A DNA stretch of 64,000 nt from Vibrio rumoiensis (GCF_002218045.2 NZ_AP018685.1:2604001-2668000), one strand, 5' to 3'; shown: positions 18,769-27,375, counted from the first letter of the stretch. Numbers and translations are program-made. The notes: generated by a model from the sequence alone, not told the origin.

Positions 18769-19344
18769 TTATTTAAAATCGTTTAAATCTAAGTCTTCAA
18801 ATTGTGATAATAAATCGTCATCAGAAGCAGGCTTTTTCGTCTTTTTGGCGACCGGTTTATCTTCCGCCATTTCGTCTTCAGGCTCAGATTCTAACATGTC
18901 ATCTTCATCAAAAATGCCAAGTTGCTTCATTAAAGCTTCTAAACGATCCAGTTTCTGATCAACATAAGTCTGCAAACCTGCGCCCAATTTTTCGCCATTG
19001 TCTAAGCGGTCGATCAACACATTCAATTGAGGATCGTTTTGGATCGCTTCAAGCTCTTGCTCTGCATTAAGCTTACGTTGCTGCTTCGACGGTTTTGCTT
19101 TCGCTTCAACAACCAAAGGAATAGGCTTCTTACTACCATGACGAGGATCTTTAGAGCTCCCCTGAGTACGTTGATTATGCGCACCTGAACCATCTGAATG
19201 ACGGCTACCGGTTTTTAAACCTTTGCGTTTGTTCAGACGTTTGCGTAAACGACCTTCGACATCCGATTCTGAGCGATTACGAGTAACAATCACTTCTTCA
19301 GAGCCAGTTGAACCTGGTTTTCTAGACTTTTTCTTACGAGACAT
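18769..19344 (-). CDS. yihI: Der GTPase-activating protein YihI
   Basis: Activates the GTPase Der and so affects 50S ribosomal subunit maturation. 191 residues with the typical very basic N-terminus (MSRKKKSRKPG), a charged middle and a strongly acidic tail ending LSQFEDLDLNDFK. Ribosome site TAGGA. It sits between a methyltransferase gene and the DUF2489 gene, and the hemN-yihI-engB neighbourhood is conserved with E. coli. Confidence 0.9.
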   Translation of the reverse strand: MSRKKKSRKPGSTGSEEVIVTRNRSESDVEGRLRKRLNKRKGLKTGSRHSDGSGAHNQRTQGSSKDPRHGSKKPIPLVVEAKAKPSKQQRKLNAEQELEAIQNDPQLNVLIDRLDNGEKLGAGLQTYVDQKLDRLEALMKQLGIFDEDDMLESEPEDEMAEDKPVAKKTKKPASDDDLLSQFEDLDLNDFK

Positions 19345-19374
19345 TATTTTTTCCTATTTTAAGGCCGAAATAGA

Positions 19375-20013
19375 TTACTCAGCCTTTTTCAGTAACATGA
19401 CATCATTACCGATAAATTCAAGCTGAAGCTGGTCGCGACGCGCCAAGAACTCAAAAGTTTCCCGGCTAAAAAACACCACATGCGTGGGATCATGTCGATA
19501 ATGCCAACTTGCAAATGCATCCACATCCTTCACTAACTTTGTCATCACGCCAAGCCAGCCACCCGGCTTTAACATATCAAGCCATTGTTGCCATACGAGG
19601 TTCGGGCTAAAAAGATGTTCAATCACTTCTGTTGCCGTCACAAAGTCATACTTTTGATGTAGAACCTGTTTATTAGGGTAATAGTAAAGATCATACAACG
19701 CCACTTGATGCCCTTGTTCTTCAAGCATCATCGAGAGTGCTGGACCGGGCCCACACCCAAAATCTAAACCTTGAGAGTGCGGAGCAATACGTTGTAATAA
19801 TGGATCCGCCATTCGCGATAAAAAGCGACGGTAACCCTGATCTTGAGGGTCATTTTCATGCAAATCATACACCGCTTTTTCAGCTTCAGCATCTACACGC
19901 TGATCTGGGTTTACAAATACCAAAACACATTGTTGGCACTGTAAATACTGACGGCGGATATCCTCATAATAAATATCCGTTTGGCTGCTTTGGCACAATG
20001 GACAGGTATGCAT
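19375..20013 (-). CDS. Class I SAM-dependent methyltransferase with zinc ribbon
   Basis: 212 residues. An N-terminal zinc ribbon (C4, C7, C26, C29) is followed by a Methyltransf_23-type Rossmann domain with the SAM loop DFGCGPG at 84-90. The substrate is unknown; zinc-ribbon methyltransferases of this build can act on nucleic acid or small molecules. The ribosome site AAGGGGGTGA is unusually strong. About 30 bp separate it from yihI, so they may share a transcript. Confidence 0.82.
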   Translation of the reverse strand: MHTCPLCQSSQTDIYYEDIRRQYLQCQQCVLVFVNPDQRVDAEAEKAVYDLHENDPQDQGYRRFLSRMADPLLQRIAPHSQGLDFGCGPGPALSMMLEEQGHQVALYDLYYYPNKQVLHQKYDFVTATEVIEHLFSPNLVWQQWLDMLKPGGWLGVMTKLVKDVDAFASWHYRHDPTHVVFFSRETFEFLARRDQLQLEFIGNDVMLLKKAE

Positions 20014-20112
20014 AAAATCACCCCCTTAGATTAAGGATGCGCAACATACCAGAAATGGCGGTTAGAGTGGAGTTTTATTAAGCAATATTACTAAAGATTT
20101 TTTGCCTGAAAA

Positions 20113-20152
20113 GCCAAAAACCCTCAATTTATTTCGACAAATTGAGGGTTTC
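20113..20152 (-). terminator. Cytochrome c4 gene terminator
   Basis: Stem AAACCCTCAATTT/AAATTGAGGGTTT with T-rich ends on both strands. It lies 25 bp after the cytochrome gene stop. Confidence 0.8.
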
Positions 20153-20177
20153 TGTTTTGACGATTTGGATTGCAAAC

Positions 20178-20795
20178 TTAGTGTAATCCGCCGATGTACT
20201 TAGACAAAGTATCTATCTCTTCATCGGTCAGATGTTTAGAGACATCTTGCATCATCGCGTTCATATCATTTGAACGATCGCCAGAGCGGAATTTTTCTAA
20301 TTGAGCTTTAATATAATCAGGCTGCTGTCCTGAAATTTTCGGGAAGCCACCAAGCTCCATACCGTCTCCACGAGGGCCATGACAAGCAGCACAAGCCGTT
20401 AGGCCTTTTTCTGCATCACCAGCAAAATACAAAGCTTTGCCTTTTTCTACCACATTTTCAGGGGTTGAACCTTCGGATTGTGGTAAAGAAGCGTAATAAG
20501 CGGAAAGATCCGAAATGTCTTCATCAGTCAGTGGCATCGCCATGGCACTCATAACAGGATCATAGCGACCTTGCTTACCACCACTGCTCATACCCAGTTT
20601 CAGGTCATGCAACTGCTTTTCTAAATACTTAACATGTTGACCGGCCAACTTAGGATATTGAGCCACTAGACTATTACCATCCGCACCATGACAAGCAGCA
20701 CAAGTTGCAGATTTTTCTTTACCTGCATCAATATTACCTTGTGCCCATGCTGAGCAACTGGCAACTAAACTAATAAGGAGGACTAATTTTTTCAT
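20178..20795 (-). CDS. Dihaem cytochrome c4
   Basis: A periplasmic electron carrier between the bc1 complex and terminal oxidases. 205 residues with a signal peptide (about 1-19) and two similar halves, each with CAACH haem sites (C32/C35/H36 and C135/C138/H139). Methionine-bearing segments in each half would give the sixth haem ligand. Transcribed divergently from engB, as in other Vibrio and Pseudomonas genomes. Confidence 0.92.
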   Translation of the reverse strand: MKKLVLLISLVASCSAWAQGNIDAGKEKSATCAACHGADGNSLVAQYPKLAGQHVKYLEKQLHDLKLGMSSGGKQGRYDPVMSAMAMPLTDEDISDLSAYYASLPQSEGSTPENVVEKGKALYFAGDAEKGLTACAACHGPRGDGMELGGFPKISGQQPDYIKAQLEKFRSGDRSNDMNAMMQDVSKHLTDEEIDTLSKYIGGLH

Positions 20796-20976
20796 GACAT
20801 TCCATTTATAATTATTCAGCTTCCACTACCACGATACGTCAACGTTCATGGTACACTATGTCCAAGATCACTTGGTGTACGCATATTGAGTCTTAGCTAG
20901 ACAAGTAAACCAATTGTACACAATTATACATAAAAGCAATCATTCCTCTACAAAAGTGGAGATGGAGTTAACAAAT

Positions 20977-21696
20977 ATGGAAAAAATCCATTATCAAAAT
21001 ACCCACTTTATTACGAGTGCCCCAGATATTCGCCATCTTCCTGAAGACGAAGGCATTGAAGTTGCTTTTGCTGGCCGATCTAATGCCGGTAAATCGAGTG
21101 CATTAAACCGATTAACCAATCAGAAAAACCTGGCGAAAACCAGTAAAACACCGGGTCGTACTCAGCTAATAAACTTATTTAAAGTGACAGAAAATTGTCA
21201 CATCGTTGATCTTCCTGGCTATGGTTTTGCACAGGTACCGGTTGAACTGAAAAAGAAATGGCAGAAGTCATTAGGTGAATATTTACAAAAACGCGAATGC
21301 CTAAAGGGTTTAGTGGTACTGATGGATATTCGCCATCCGATGAAAGATCTCGATCAGCAATTAATTTACTGGGCAGTAGAAGTCAATATTCCGGTTCAAG
21401 TTCTCCTAACCAAAGCCGATAAATTGAAACAAGGTCCACGCAAAGCACAGCTATTAAAAATCCGTGAAGCTTCCATGGCGTTTTGTGGTGATGTTCAAGT
21501 TGATGTCTTCTCTTCTTTAAAAGGGCTTGGCGTTGACCAATTACGTAATAAACTCGATTCATGGTTCGCTCCAGCCTTAATGAGCGAAGAGATGATTGAA
21601 CAGTTACATCGCGAAGAGCTTGCTACTGAATTTGCCGCTGAAGATGATGTCATCATTACGAACCCTGAAATTCAGGATGATGTAAGCAAAGGCTAA
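20977..21696 (+). CDS. engB: Ribosome biogenesis GTPase EngB (YihA/YsxC)
   Basis: An essential small GTPase needed for 50S subunit assembly. With the start at 20977 (MEKIHYQNTHF) it is 239 residues. G1 GRSNAGKSS is at 33-41, then G2 TPGRTQ, G3 DLPGYG and G4 TKADK. A frame extends to 20914, but the extra 21 residues are not family-like, and GGAG stands nine bases before 20977. An intrinsic terminator follows. Confidence 0.95.
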   Translation: MEKIHYQNTHFITSAPDIRHLPEDEGIEVAFAGRSNAGKSSALNRLTNQKNLAKTSKTPGRTQLINLFKVTENCHIVDLPGYGFAQVPVELKKKWQKSLGEYLQKRECLKGLVVLMDIRHPMKDLDQQLIYWAVEVNIPVQVLLTKADKLKQGPRKAQLLKIREASMAFCGDVQVDVFSSLKGLGVDQLRNKLDSWFAPALMSEEMIEQLHREELATEFAAEDDVIITNPEIQDDVSKG

Positions 21697-21722
21697 CCTT
21701 AACCAACCTCATATAGCACGAA

Positions 21723-21753
21723 AGCAGCCAAAGAAAACTGAGGCTGCTTTTTT
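21723..21753 (+). terminator. engB intrinsic terminator
   Basis: Stem AGCAGCC/GGCTGCT followed by six T. Confidence 0.85.
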
Positions 21754-22242
21754 ATATCTCAAATTTATTGATTCACTAAAAAGTACACCTACTCACCTAA
21801 TAAAAGAAATCCCCAAAAGCATGGCGGCCAGTGGGGAAAATGGGAGAGAAATGGAGGTTTTCTTTTTATGGTTTAAGCATTAACCAAGCACTTCAAAAAC
21901 ACAAGAAAGCACAATTTAATCATTATTGCTGGACATTGAATCCTGCCACAACGCCCCCATCAACGACCAGTTTTCATTGATATTACAAATGAATTACGAA
22001 GCAATTCACAATCTTGTTTTCATCAGTAAATTAAACCTACGATTCACGCTGAATACTGGTGATTTATTCTGTTATTTTACTACAAAATGAATTTTACTCT
22101 GAAAAGAATCAAATCAGGAATGATGAGCTAGAATCTGATTAAAGAAGAGTTGAGAGCCTCAACAAGATAGGAACAGAGGGAACAATTAAAATAACAATTA
22201 TATTCAATAAGTTACCGTGATTTACTTTTCCTTTCGCACAAG
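21754..22242. other. Gene-free stretch downstream of spf
   Basis: No credible coding frame is seen. On the minus strand a TCCCCA/TGGGGA stem (21810-21837) is followed by TTTCTTTTA, a weak terminator-like hairpin. This leaves room for a small RNA read on the minus strand downstream of Spot 42. Otherwise I see nothing in it. Confidence 0.4.
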
Positions 22243-22347
22243 AAAAAACGCCCCAGTCAAAAACTGACTGGGGCGGCTGAAACAGCCTAATCCAATAACG
22301 TGAAACAAAAGGTCTAAAAGATAGAACATCTTACCTCTGTACCCTAC
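22243..22347 (-). ncRNA. spf: Spot 42 small regulatory RNA
   Basis: An Hfq-dependent RNA that represses secondary carbon-use genes and is lowered by CRP-cAMP in E. coli. The minus strand starts GTAGGGTACAGAGGTAAG, as in E. coli, and ends with the GCCCCAGTC/GACTGGGGC terminator and a T run, about 105 nt in all. It lies between polA and engB, the conserved position. A -10-like TAGATT and a -35-like TTGATC, 16 bp apart, lie just upstream. The small SpfP-like frame inside (ATG at 22329) lacks its normal stop. Confidence 0.96.
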
Positions 22348-22459
22348 GCCTCTTAATCTACCGGAAATGATACTCAGATCAAGTTTTTTCTGTACTAAAT
22401 TTTCACCTTTTTTGTAAAAACTACCAATTTTCAAATAAAATCAAAACTTTATTTCGGAT

Positions 22460-22488
22460 AAAAAAAAGCCACCTCGTGAGGTGGCTCA
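22460..22488 (-). terminator. polA intrinsic terminator
   Basis: On the minus strand a perfect stem GAGCCACCTC/GAGGTGGCT is followed by seven T. Confidence 0.9.
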
Positions 22489-22519
22489 TAAAAACAAATG
22501 TAAATGAAACAGCCAAGTC

Positions 22520-25351
22520 TTAGTGAGCTTGATCCCAGTTGTCTCCATGGCCAAATTCCGCCACTAATGGCACATTTAAGCTCGCCGCTGACTCCATTAA
22601 TTCCTGTATTTTTATTTCAATACGTTCTAATTCGCTTTCTTTGACTTCAAACACCAATTCATCGTGTACTTGCATCAACAGTTTCACCTCACCATTACCT
22701 TCGGCTTGGATCCACTGATCAACAATCAGCATGGCTTTCTTAATGATGTCTGCCGCTGTACCTTGCATTGGCGCATTGATCGCCGCACGTTCTGCGCCCT
22801 TACGACGCATACCGTTGCTTGATTTGATTTCTGGCAAGTGCAAACGACGCCCAAATAAGGTTTCAACGTAACCCTGTTCTGTCGCTTTTGAGCGAGTATC
22901 TTCCATATACTGCATTACGCCAGGGTAACGTTCGAAATACACATCCATATATTGCTGGGCTTCACCACGAGGAATACCAAGTTGTTTAGCGAGACCAAAG
23001 GCGCTCATGCCGTAAATCAAACCAAAGTTAATCGCTTTAGCGCGGCGACGCTGTTCAGAGGTCACTTGTTCAATACTGCCCCCCATCACTTCCGCGGCGG
23101 TCGCTGAGTGAATGTCTTTACCTTGGGCAAAAGCATCCAATAACGCTTGATCGCCCGATAAGTGCGCCATGATGCGTAATTCAATTTGTGAGTAATCGAC
23201 TGCTAAAATCTTCCAGCCATGTGGCGCAACAAACGCTTGGCGAATCCGGCGACCTTCTTCATTACGGATTGGAATGTTTTGTAAGTTAGGATCGGTTGAT
23301 GATAAACGTCCAGTCGCGGTGACCGCTTGGTGATACGAAGTATGCACTCGTCCAGTTTGCGGGTTGATCATCTTCGGCAGTTTATCGGTATAAGTCGATT
23401 TCAATTTCGCTAAGCCACGGTTTTCTAAAATCAGCTTAGGTAATGGGTAATCTAACGCAAGCTCTTGCAGCACTTCTTCATTGGTTGATGGCGCGCCTGA
23501 AGCGGTTTTCTTCACCACTGGCAAGCCCATCTTTTCAAACAGAATCGCTTGTAATTGTTTTGGGGAGTTTAGGTTGAATTCTTGCTCTGCTAGCTCAAAG
23601 GCTTTGGTTTTTAGCTCTTCAAGGCGAGTTTCCAACTCTTTCGATTGCGCATTCAGCAGCATGTCATCAATCATCACACCGGTGCGTTCAATGCGTGAAA
23701 TGACCGGTACTAAAGGCACTTCGATATCTTGATAGATAGATTTCAAACCCGCATCTTGCTCTAAAGCGGCTTGCAAGCGGTTATGCAAACGCAGTGTCAC
23801 ATCAGCATCTTCAGCAGCGTAAGGCCCAGCCTCTTCAATATCAAGTTGATTGAACGTCAGTTGATTTTTGCCCTTCCCTGCCAGCGATTCAAAAGAAATA
23901 CAGTTATGCTGCAGAAAACGGAATGCGAGGCTGTCCATATCATGCTTACCGCCCACGCTGTTAAACACGTAAGAAGCTAACATGGTGTCAAAACGAATGC
24001 CTTTCATCTCTATATCATAACGCGCTAATACGCTGGCATCGTATTTCAGATTCTGGCCGACTTTGGCTTGTCCATCATCTTCAAGAATCGGTTTAAGTTG
24101 CTCAAGTACCCAAGCGCGATCCAGTTGCGCTGGCGCATCAAGGTAATCATGCGCCACTGGCACATATGCAGCCTCGCCTTCAGCAACCGCAAAAGACAAA
24201 CCAATTAAATTGGCTTCCATGTAATTCAAACTGTCGGTTTCGGTATCGAAAGCAAATACATCGGATGCTTTTAATTTGTCTAGCCAAGCGAGGAATACTT
24301 CTTTCTCAAAAATGATTTCATACTGGCTACGATCGATATTGGCAGGGCTCATATCCACTTCAAGTGCATCCGCGGTGGTCGCGGATTTGGTTGCGGTTTG
24401 AGTCGCGCCACCACGTTGTTCCGCTTTCACCTGTGCCAATCCGTCTACGGCGGCGATTTTACCGTCGCCACCTTCCAATAATTCGTTTAACCAAGATTTG
24501 AACGTCAGCTCACCAAACAATCGAATTAATTCATCTTTATTTGGCTCGGCTTTACAAAGATCTTGCGGCTGACAATCGAGATCCACATCCAGTTTGATCG
24601 TCGCCAACAGGTAAGAAAGATCAGCGTTTTCTTTATTCTCTAGCAGCTTCTTCGCCATGGTTTTCGAACCACGAAAAGAAAGATCGGCGATCTTATCTAA
24701 ATTTTGATAAATGGTTTCTAAACTGCCTAACCCTTGTAATAGAGCGACCGCGGTTTTCTCACCGACACCCGGTACACCAGGAATGTTATCGACTTTATCG
24801 CCCATTAAAGCGAGATAATCGATGATAAGCTCTGGCGGTAAACCAAACTTTTCAATTACGCCTTCCCTGTCCATCACAACATTGGTCATGGTGTTAATAA
24901 GGGTAACGTTATCATCCACCAGCTGAGCCATATCTTTATCACCCGTGCTGATTAACACTGGCATGCCCTGTTTGGAAGCCTGTGAAGACAAGGTACCAAT
25001 CACATCATCAGCCTCAACACCCGGCACACAAATCAGCGGCAGCCCCATTGCTCGAATAATATTATGCAAAGGTTCAATTTGATCGCGTAGCTCTTGCGGC
25101 ATCGACGGTCGGTTCGCTTTATATTCAGAGTACATGTCATCGCGGAAAGTTTTTCCTTTGGCATCAAATACCACAGCAATGCGTTCAGAAGAAAACTGCT
25201 TCATCATACTGCGCAGCATGTTAACTACACCGTACACAGCATTAGTTTGAATATTGCCATTGTTCATACTTTCAGGATAAGCGTGAAAGGCTCGATATAA
25301 ATAAGAAGATCCATCAATAAGAATCAATGAGTTGTCAGCGATTGTTGCCAT
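22520..25351 (-). CDS. polA: DNA polymerase I
   Basis: 943 residues in three parts: 5'-3' exonuclease (about 1-290, with the acidic metal sites), 3'-5' proofreading exonuclease (about 340-530, motif DTETD kept, so proofreading should be active), and the polymerase (about 530-943) with motif A VDYSQIELR, motif B RRRAKAINFGLIYG and motif C VHDELVFE. Acts in Okazaki fragment processing and repair. Length is near E. coli's 928. An upstream DnaA-type box and GATC cluster are noted separately. Confidence 0.98.
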   Translation of the reverse strand: MATIADNSLILIDGSSYLYRAFHAYPESMNNGNIQTNAVYGVVNMLRSMMKQFSSERIAVVFDAKGKTFRDDMYSEYKANRPSMPQELRDQIEPLHNIIRAMGLPLICVPGVEADDVIGTLSSQASKQGMPVLISTGDKDMAQLVDDNVTLINTMTNVVMDREGVIEKFGLPPELIIDYLALMGDKVDNIPGVPGVGEKTAVALLQGLGSLETIYQNLDKIADLSFRGSKTMAKKLLENKENADLSYLLATIKLDVDLDCQPQDLCKAEPNKDELIRLFGELTFKSWLNELLEGGDGKIAAVDGLAQVKAEQRGGATQTATKSATTADALEVDMSPANIDRSQYEIIFEKEVFLAWLDKLKASDVFAFDTETDSLNYMEANLIGLSFAVAEGEAAYVPVAHDYLDAPAQLDRAWVLEQLKPILEDDGQAKVGQNLKYDASVLARYDIEMKGIRFDTMLASYVFNSVGGKHDMDSLAFRFLQHNCISFESLAGKGKNQLTFNQLDIEEAGPYAAEDADVTLRLHNRLQAALEQDAGLKSIYQDIEVPLVPVISRIERTGVMIDDMLLNAQSKELETRLEELKTKAFELAEQEFNLNSPKQLQAILFEKMGLPVVKKTASGAPSTNEEVLQELALDYPLPKLILENRGLAKLKSTYTDKLPKMINPQTGRVHTSYHQAVTATGRLSSTDPNLQNIPIRNEEGRRIRQAFVAPHGWKILAVDYSQIELRIMAHLSGDQALLDAFAQGKDIHSATAAEVMGGSIEQVTSEQRRRAKAINFGLIYGMSAFGLAKQLGIPRGEAQQYMDVYFERYPGVMQYMEDTRSKATEQGYVETLFGRRLHLPEIKSSNGMRRKGAERAAINAPMQGTAADIIKKAMLIVDQWIQAEGNGEVKLLMQVHDELVFEVKESELERIEIKIQELMESAASLNVPLVAEFGHGDNWDQAH

Positions 25352-25452
25352 AGTGTCTAGTACCCAAGCTGGTGAGAAACATACGATCCGCTTAGAATGC
25401 CACGTCTCGCTTTATGAATCTATTCCTATGTCGGAAACACGGCTGCATCACC

Positions 25453-25622
25453 TGTGGATAACTTTGTTGTTAACTTTTCTAATAAGATTTCAATAAAATC
25501 AAGATCATTCTCGAAAAATAATTTTAATTAATTAAAAACAATAACTTAAATTAAATTAGATCATAATGGGATTAAAAGCATTGAAAGGATCTTTTGTGGA
25601 AAACAATTAATCACAGTGGATC
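25453..25622. promoter_or_regulatory. DnaA-type boxes and GATC cluster upstream of polA
   Basis: TGTGGATAA (25453-25461) is an exact DnaA box read on the other strand. TGTGGAAAA (25595-25603) also fits TTWTNCACA. Between and after them lie a very AT-rich stretch and four GATC sites (25503, 25559, 25588, 25619). DnaA or Dam/SeqA influence on polA is possible; the sequence alone does not prove it. Confidence 0.4.
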
Positions 25623-25677
25623 CTATGTTAATTGATAATAATAAAGATAGTTAAAGCAGCAACACTAAACGATAGGC

Positions 25678-25890
25678 AAAAAGAAAGCGACACCGAATGG
25701 ATGTCGCTTAGCAAAAATGGTTAGATGTCATACTTGATGCACCTACCACGAAAGCTGGTACCAATGATTGTAATAATTAACTCATTACTGGAGTTGGTAC
25801 AAAATACACTGGAAGCAATGTGAGCAATGTCGTGTCTTAAAGAAGCCAAGAATCTCATGCTGCTGCATTTGATTCTCTTTTCCCTTTCGA
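25678..25890 (-). ncRNA. ryhB: RyhB iron-responsive small RNA
   Basis: Represses iron-protein mRNAs with Hfq when iron is scarce. The conserved pairing core CACGACATTGCTCACATTG, continuing to GCTTCCAGTG, is at 25806-25835 on the minus strand and matches E. coli RyhB. Transcription should start near 25890, just after the Fur box. The end is a terminator with stem AAGCGACA/TGTCGCTT (25685-25709) and a T-rich tail. At about 213 nt it is the long Vibrio form (E. coli has 90 nt). Exact 5' end not determined. Confidence 0.95.
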
Positions 25891-25894
25891 CGTA

Positions 25895-25913
25895 GTTAAT
25901 AATAATCATTCTC
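25895..25913. promoter_or_regulatory. Fur box of ryhB
   Basis: GTTAATAATAATCATTCTC matches the 19-bp Fur consensus GATAATGATAATCATTATC at 16 positions. It overlaps the expected ryhB -10 (TATTAT on the minus strand), with TTGATC as a possible -35, so iron-bound Fur would block transcription. Confidence 0.9.
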
Positions 25914-26044
25914 ATTAAATGATCAACCCCTAAATGAGAAAAAATATCATTTAATTTTTAAAAAAGTAAACCAATAAAGCTAATTGATTGATATTTAAAT
26001 CACTTTTTATTTTGAGATAAAGAGGAATTATATCGTTACTCGGG

Positions 26045-26313
26045 GCTCGGGCGCTACGCTGCTCGTAGCTCGAAAAAGAAAAGAGGTTTCTAGCTACGAG
26101 CGCCTAGTCTAGGAAAAGAAGAAGCTGAGTTGCTCGGTATTTTTAGCTGTGGCACAAAGACATCATAAAAAATCGTCATCCTGAAAAGCGACGTAGGAGC
26201 GTAGTTCAGGATCTCCAATCACTATAGGAGATTCCAAACAGCTCGTCCCTCACTTTTGGAATGACGGTGTTAAATGTATCACCCTCGATAAACGAACAGC
26301 GGAGCGCCCGAGC
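26045..26313. repeat. Composite intergenic repeat, copy A
   Basis: Ends form an inverted repeat: GCTCGGGCGCTACGCTG at 26045 pairs with the complement of 26297-26313 (16 of 17). Nested inside is a second unit with ends CGTCATCC (26174) and GGAATGACG (26258), itself holding ATCCTGAA/TTCAGGAT. The right end is 12 bp from the yhhQ stop. The same end sequences occur at 35570-35820, 60257-60486 and 47464. No coding frame. Confidence 0.7.
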
Positions 26314-26325
26314 GACCAGTCACGC

Positions 26326-27036
26326 TTACGCATTCACTTCTTGTTGAGAGGAAACGTCAGCTACCGTGGTGAGCTTTTTCATTAAGTAATTAAGTAGTAC
26401 ACCATACATAGGCACAAACAAACCTAGGCTAATAATCAATTTCACACTGTAATCAACCAACGCAATTTCGGTCCAATGTTCCGCCATAAATGGATCGCTG
26501 CTCATATAAAAAGCAATTGAGAAGAAGGCGATGGTATCAAGTGCATTACCAAATAATGTTGAACAGGTTGGTGCAACCCACCACTGCTTAAGCTGACGTA
26601 AGCGATTAAAAACGTGTACATCCATAATCTGACCAAGCAAGTACGCCATAAAGCTGGCAATCGCAATACGGGCAACAAACAGGTTAAACACCCCCAGTTG
26701 AGCCATTCCTTGGAACTTGCCTTCAAAGAACATCACCGATAATACATAAGAAATCGCCAGTGCGGGCAACATCACCCAAAAGATGATTTTACGTGCCATA
26801 CCTGCGCCAAATATACGTACCGTGAGATCGGTGGCTAGGAAAATAAACGGGAAAGTGAATGCGCCCCAAGTGGTGTGCAAACCAAAAATAGTAAAAGGAA
26901 TTTGGACCAAGTAATTACTGGATGCAATCACCACCAAATGAAAGATAACCAACCAAAACAGGGCTTTATTTTGCTGTTGATCAGTATATTGAACAGACGA
27001 GAACGCCGCCTGCGAAGCAGATTTTAAACGAGTCAT
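26326..27036 (-). CDS. yhhQ: Queuosine precursor transporter YhhQ
   Basis: An inner-membrane carrier for 7-cyano-7-deazaguanine (preQ0) and preQ1, used to make the tRNA base queuosine. 236 residues with about six membrane segments and the family features ATDLTVRIFG, RIAIASFMAYLLGQ and STLFGNALDT. Ribosome site AAGGTCACAAT before the ATG. No preQ1 riboswitch was recognised in the short leader. Its 3' end abuts composite repeat copy A. Confidence 0.9.
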   Translation of the reverse strand: MTRLKSASQAAFSSVQYTDQQQNKALFWLVIFHLVVIASSNYLVQIPFTIFGLHTTWGAFTFPFIFLATDLTVRIFGAGMARKIIFWVMLPALAISYVLSVMFFEGKFQGMAQLGVFNLFVARIAIASFMAYLLGQIMDVHVFNRLRQLKQWWVAPTCSTLFGNALDTIAFFSIAFYMSSDPFMAEHWTEIALVDYSVKLIISLGLFVPMYGVLLNYLMKKLTTVADVSSQQEVNA

Positions 27037-27195
27037 ATTGTGACCTTTTTTTAATATATGGGGGCGAGGGAACCCATAATTGCAAATGAATAATGTTCAG
27101 TATTTGACTATTTAGTCAGATATTTAGGCGAGCGATTATACAGAAATGATCATCCACTTCAACTGTTCGTTTTTCAAACAATGGTTTGTTTACCC

Positions 27196-27251
27196 GGTCT
27201 CGGGTCTCGGGTCTCGGGTCTCGGGTCTCGGGTCTCGGGTCTCGGGTCTCG
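27196..27251. repeat. Tandem heptanucleotide repeat (GGTCTCG) x8
   Basis: Eight exact copies of GGTCTCG, 56 bp, in the gap between yhhQ and the DUF3630-like gene. The unit is stop-free in all six frames, which creates a spurious repetitive frame on the minus strand. Confidence 0.95.
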
Positions 27252-27309
27252 GAAGAATGTTTTACCCGCATACAAAGAAAATCAAGGCTCTTTTTATCAC
27301 TGACCATTT

Positions 27310-27370
27310 CCGCCCCTAGAGACGAGTAACGATAAGCGAAGCGTGTCTAGCAGCGAAGCGAGCCGCCCTT
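27310..27370. repeat. Fragment of the composite intergenic repeat
   Basis: Contains AAGCGAAGCGTG and AGCAGCGAAGCGAGCC, related to the right end of the composite repeats (AGCAGCGGAGCGCCCGAG). It ends seven bases from the stop of the DUF3630-like gene. The rest of 27037-27195 shows only a leader for yhhQ. Confidence 0.5.
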
Positions 27371-27375
27371 AAGCT

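Noticed and set aside
22222..22434. 70-codon minus-strand frame as a protein gene
   Set aside because: It spans the spf promoter, RNA and terminator. Only the SpfP-like part is of interest and is reported as such.
25453..25622. AT-rich DNA with DnaA boxes as a replication origin
   Set aside because: Only two boxes and none of the genes usual around Vibrio oriC1; kept only as a possible regulatory site.
25721..25915. 64-codon minus-strand frame
   Set aside because: It starts inside the Fur box and runs along RyhB; the RNA explains the sequence.
27037..27195. preQ1 riboswitch before yhhQ
   Set aside because: No H-type pseudoknot pattern could be made out in the leader.
27116..27307. Frame with repeated RPETRDP
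   Set aside because: Produced by the stop-free GGTCTCG repeat; no homology or ribosome site.
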